Source: Firm-04 sp045596625
GTDB taxonomy: Bacteria > Bacillota > Clostridia > Oscillospirales > Ruminococcaceae
DNA length: 34,305 bases
Direction: 5' to 3'
NCBI GenBank assembly: GCA_045596625.1
Contig: JAZOCU010000083.1
Coordinates: 1 to 34,305 of the forward strand
Shown here: in pieces, positions 32,050 through 34,305 of the stretch
Layout: each line of letters opens with the position of its first letter
Numbering within the stretch: the first letter of the stretch is position 1
The notes under the pieces: model-generated
Told to the model about the DNA's origin: nothing
The model's input: only the letters and a program-made list of their open reading frames with translations
Databases searched by the model: none
Position numbers and translations under genes: made by a program

Positions 32050-34305
32050 TTAAGAAAAGCACCAAGTATCGAACTGGAGTGCGCCGCTGAATACGAAGCA
32101 CAGATCGTTCACACCGGATACAGAGTTCACAGGAACAGTGATCTCGGACATAGAAGTACCTGCAGGTATTTCGACATAGCCGAATGCCTTGCCGGAAGGT
32201 CCGCCGGTACAAACCTTAATCGCTGCACCGCTCGAAGAGGAAACTCGAACAGTCAGTTTGTTGCAACCGCCGCCGAAGTCAACACCCTTCACCTTGATCC
32301 AGTCACCTGCATTGATCTCGCTGACTACAGTATTGCCAACACCACTTACGTTGATGCCAGCCTGCTGTGCCATAGTCTCAGCCTGAACAACCTCATACGG
32401 ATTGAGGCTTTCGAGCTGGCTAACACCAGTCATAGTACCGGTTACGGTAATGCTGCCGTTGGATACATTCGCAACATCAATATGAGGCGAACGATAGTTC
32501 AGGGAAACGCCCATACGTCTTTCAATTGCACGAGCGTGATAGAGCAGATAATACTTACCCTTGAACTCTACGAAGGAGTGGTGGTTATTACCGCCGCCAT
32601 CAAGGCCAAAGGAAGCCGGGTTCTTGAACATACGGCCTGCGTATGTAAACGGACCCATAGGACTATTGGAAGTCATGTAGCAGATTTCGCCGCTGGCAAA
32701 TGCCTGACCACCAGGAACATTGAAGTTCGTGCAGTAAGAATAGTAATAGGTATTACCAATTTTCAGAATGCTGGAATCCTCGAACAGATAAGGAGGATTG
32801 ATACGAGCAGGAGTGCCATCCAGAGAGATCATATCAGCACCCAGCTTAACGACACGGGCAGTACCCGGATCAGCCTGCTTACCGGAAGGAACACCACCAC
32901 CGAAGTAGAGGTAACCGGTACCGTCATCATCTACGAATACACCGGGGTCAAACATCCACTCAACGTCGCCGCAGTTCGGAGTCTGCTTGGTAACCAGAGC
33001 CTTACCGATCGGATCAGTCCAAGGACCGGTGGGGCTATCAGCAGTGAGAACGCCGATACCGCCTGCGCTGTTTGCAAAGTACAGGAAGAACTTATCCTTA
33101 CCGTTAATGGTCTTCCAGCAGGCATCCGGAGCCCAAGAAGCAGAGGCCCACCTTGCTGCGCCGCTGCCGCCTGCAACCGGAATTGCACCGTGGTCGGTCC
33201 AGTTAACGAGGTCAGCAGAAGAAATGCAGTTGATCTCCTGAACATCATAGGAATTCTCCTTGATGTTGCCGCCGCCGTCATACTCGAAATCGTCATTGGT
33301 CATATAAACATACAGACGATCCTTATAAACCATAAAGCCGGGGTCAGCGCCGAATCTCTGCGTATACAGAGCATTGTTCTCATTATCCTTCTTCCAGCTT
33401 TCAGCAAGATTAATGGAAGAGAAGAGCTGATCCATTGCTGCAAAGTCAACAACGCGCTCTGCAACGGGGAACTCAGTGATCTGGCAGGTCAGATACTGTG
33501 CCAGATAAGTCATATCAGCAGCATCAACAACACCGCTCTGATCCACGTCAGCAGCGAGCTTGTCGCCGTTGGAATCAAAGCCCTTGATCATGCCGCGCTT
33601 TGCCATTGCAAGGTCGGTACCGGTGATCAGACCATCGGAATCCAGATCGCCAAGCATAAAGCCGGACTGACCTGCGCCCTCGATCTTAGTACCTGCAACT
33701 GCACCGATTGCCTCATCCACATAGAAGCTTACAGTGCTCTCAGCAGTCTCAATATAGAGCTGGAGATCTGTTGCTCCGGCAGGGATGGTGTAATTGGTAT
33801 TTGCAAGCTGCAGCCACTCGCCCTGAATTGCGGTGCCTTCAGCAATAGAATCATACATTGTCTCACCGCTGGCATCCACATACTGTAACTTCATGTAGAA
33901 GGTATCAGTGGTAGCGCCGGAGGTGTAGCAAACATTGGCACTGAAGCTGAACTGCTCACCGGGCACGAATGCACGGGAATTCAGAGTACGAGTTGCACCG
34001 TTCCAAGCAGCCTCACGGCCGGTAACATACAGAGCCTTGCTGCCCTGATATGCTGCATTTGTGCTTGTTGCAACAGATGCGGAGCCTCTGCCGTTCCAGC
34101 TGTCGGTATTGTCTTCATAAGTGCTGTGGAAGAACCAACCGTTTGCATCGGGTTCGGGAGTGGTAACACCGGTGCTGACATTATCGCCATCGCCCCAATC
34201 GGAGGTAGGTACCAGATTGAGCAGCGTATTGTATGCGGTCTTGGGCTGGTTGTTGCCGTCAAACAGCAACGGTGCATTCTCGGAGCCGATCCATGTATTG
34301 GCATC
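32050..34305 (-). CDS. Cellulosomal GH10-CBM22-dockerin-GH43-CBM6 enzyme, 5' end beyond window
   Basis: At least 751 codons; the gene continues past the right edge. The visible start, DANTWIGSENAPLLFDGN then QPKTAYNTLL, is the typical end of a GH10 xylanase domain. Then come a CBM22-like module (FFHSTYEDNTDSWNGRG), a complete but internal dockerin (DLDSDGLITGTD and DVDQSGVVDAAD, the latter with Ser at calcium position 5), a GH43 domain with a base Asp in FGADPGFMVY, Asp in WMFDPGVF and acid Glu in YLFEDSSILK, and a C-terminal CBM6 (VVQAETMAQQAGI to FDTWCFS). The GH43 part resembles XynD-type arabinoxylan arabinofuranosidases. A TTG codon at 34269 is not the real start, since the frame is open to the edge. 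It would cut xylan backbones and remove arabinose side groups outside the cell. Confidence 0.93.
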   Translation of the reverse strand, partial: DANTWIGSENAPLLFDGNNQPKTAYNTLLNLVPTSDWGDGDNVSTGVTTPEPDANGWFFHSTYEDNTDSWNGRGSASVATSTNAAYQGSKALYVTGREAAWNGATRTLNSRAFVPGEQFSFSANVCYTSGATTDTFYMKLQYVDASGETMYDSIAEGTAIQGEWLQLANTNYTIPAGATDLQLYIETAESTVSFYVDEAIGAVAGTKIEGAGQSGFMLGDLDSDGLITGTDLAMAKRGMIKGFDSNGDKLAADVDQSGVVDAADMTYLAQYLTCQITEFPVAERVVDFAAMDQLFSSINLAESWKKDNENNALYTQRFGADPGFMVYKDRLYVYMTNDDFEYDGGGNIKENSYDVQEINCISSADLVNWTDHGAIPVAGGSGAARWASASWAPDACWKTINGKDKFFLYFANSAGGIGVLTADSPTGPWTDPIGKALVTKQTPNCGDVEWMFDPGVFVDDDGTGYLYFGGGVPSGKQADPGTARVVKLGADMISLDGTPARINPPYLFEDSSILKIGNTYYYSYCTNFNVPGGQAFASGEICYMTSNSPMGPFTYAGRMFKNPASFGLDGGGNNHHSFVEFKGKYYLLYHARAIERRMGVSLNYRSPHIDVANVSNGSITVTGTMTGVSQLESLNPYEVVQAETMAQQAGINVSGVGNTVVSEINAGDWIKVKGVDFGGGCNKLTVRVSSSSGAAIKVCTGGPSGKAFGYVEIPAGTSMSEITVPVNSVSGVNDLCFVFSGALQFDTWCFS

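Noticed and set aside
32047..33888. 613-codon open frame antisense to the GH10-GH43 gene
   Set aside because: It lies wholly over the dockerin-GH43-CBM6 coding region and has no features of its own.
34267..34269. TTG at 34269 as the start of the GH43-containing gene
   Set aside because: The same frame is open to the window edge and the 12 upstream codons encode a typical GH10 C-terminal sequence, so the gene is cut by the edge.
1..34305. CRISPR arrays, insertion sequences, phage or integrase genes, tRNA and rRNA genes
   Set aside because: No regularly spaced repeats, transposase or integrase motifs, or tRNA/rRNA-like sequences were seen on reading both strands; a tRNAscan or ISfinder search could not be run.

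Overview
The window looks like chromosomal DNA of a plant-fibre-degrading, cellulosome-producing Ruminococcus (Bacillota, Oscillospiraceae/Ruminococcaceae). The evidence is three secreted proteins with type-I-like dockerins (a GH43 enzyme, a GH10-GH43 enzyme and a subtilisin-type protease), a CBM22-dockerin cassette shared by two of them, a SigK-type sporulation sigma factor, and strong AAAGGAGG-type ribosome binding sites with Gram-positive sigma-A promoters. The species cannot be fixed from the sequence alone. No tRNA, rRNA, insertion sequence, phage gene or CRISPR array was recognised, and no gap without a gene exceeds about 300 bases.

Layout, left to right. (1) 1-203: the 5' end of a secreted, probably carbohydrate-active protein, on the minus strand. 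(2) 468-5827: a divergent AraC regulator and a GH29 fucosidase / GH2 beta-galactosidase operon without signal peptides, so the enzymes probably act on imported oligosaccharides. (3) 5877-8906: a minus-strand operon led by an RlmCD/RlmD-type rRNA methyltransferase, followed by three small accessory genes (DUF3885-like, membrane protein, nucleotidyltransferase-like) and a remnant of a second methyltransferase 3' end. (4) 9203-11617: the GH43-CBM22-dockerin enzyme, then a small membrane protein. (5) 12124-19829: glycyl-tRNA synthetase and a 2074-residue dockerin-bearing S8 protease with a leucine-rich-repeat region and alternating beta modules. (6) 20044-25668: a lipoprotein, a PhoR/PhoB-like two-component pair, and a divergent GDSL lipoprotein / radical SAM / HAD-phosphatase operon. 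(7) 25793-31951: a 1225-residue PAS-rich protein shaped like a hybrid histidine kinase but lacking its catalytic residues, an M3-like metallopeptidase lipoprotein, and SigK. (8) 32050-34305: a GH10-CBM22-dockerin-GH43-CBM6 enzyme, cut by the right edge.

How the genes fit together. The two GH43 proteins and the GH10 module would attack arabinoxylan outside the cell, docked on a cellulosome through their dockerins. The fucosidase and beta-galactosidase would finish fucosylated/galactosylated side chains inside the cell under AraC control. The dockerin protease could act on wall proteins or on cellulosome components. The rest is housekeeping or signalling.

The least ordinary features are the catalytically dead hybrid kinase, the giant dockerin protease, the internal-dockerin xylanase, and two divergent promoter pairs whose -35 elements form inverted repeats. 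I found no convincing complete new multi-gene system; the pseudo-kinase and the protease are the best candidates for follow-up.
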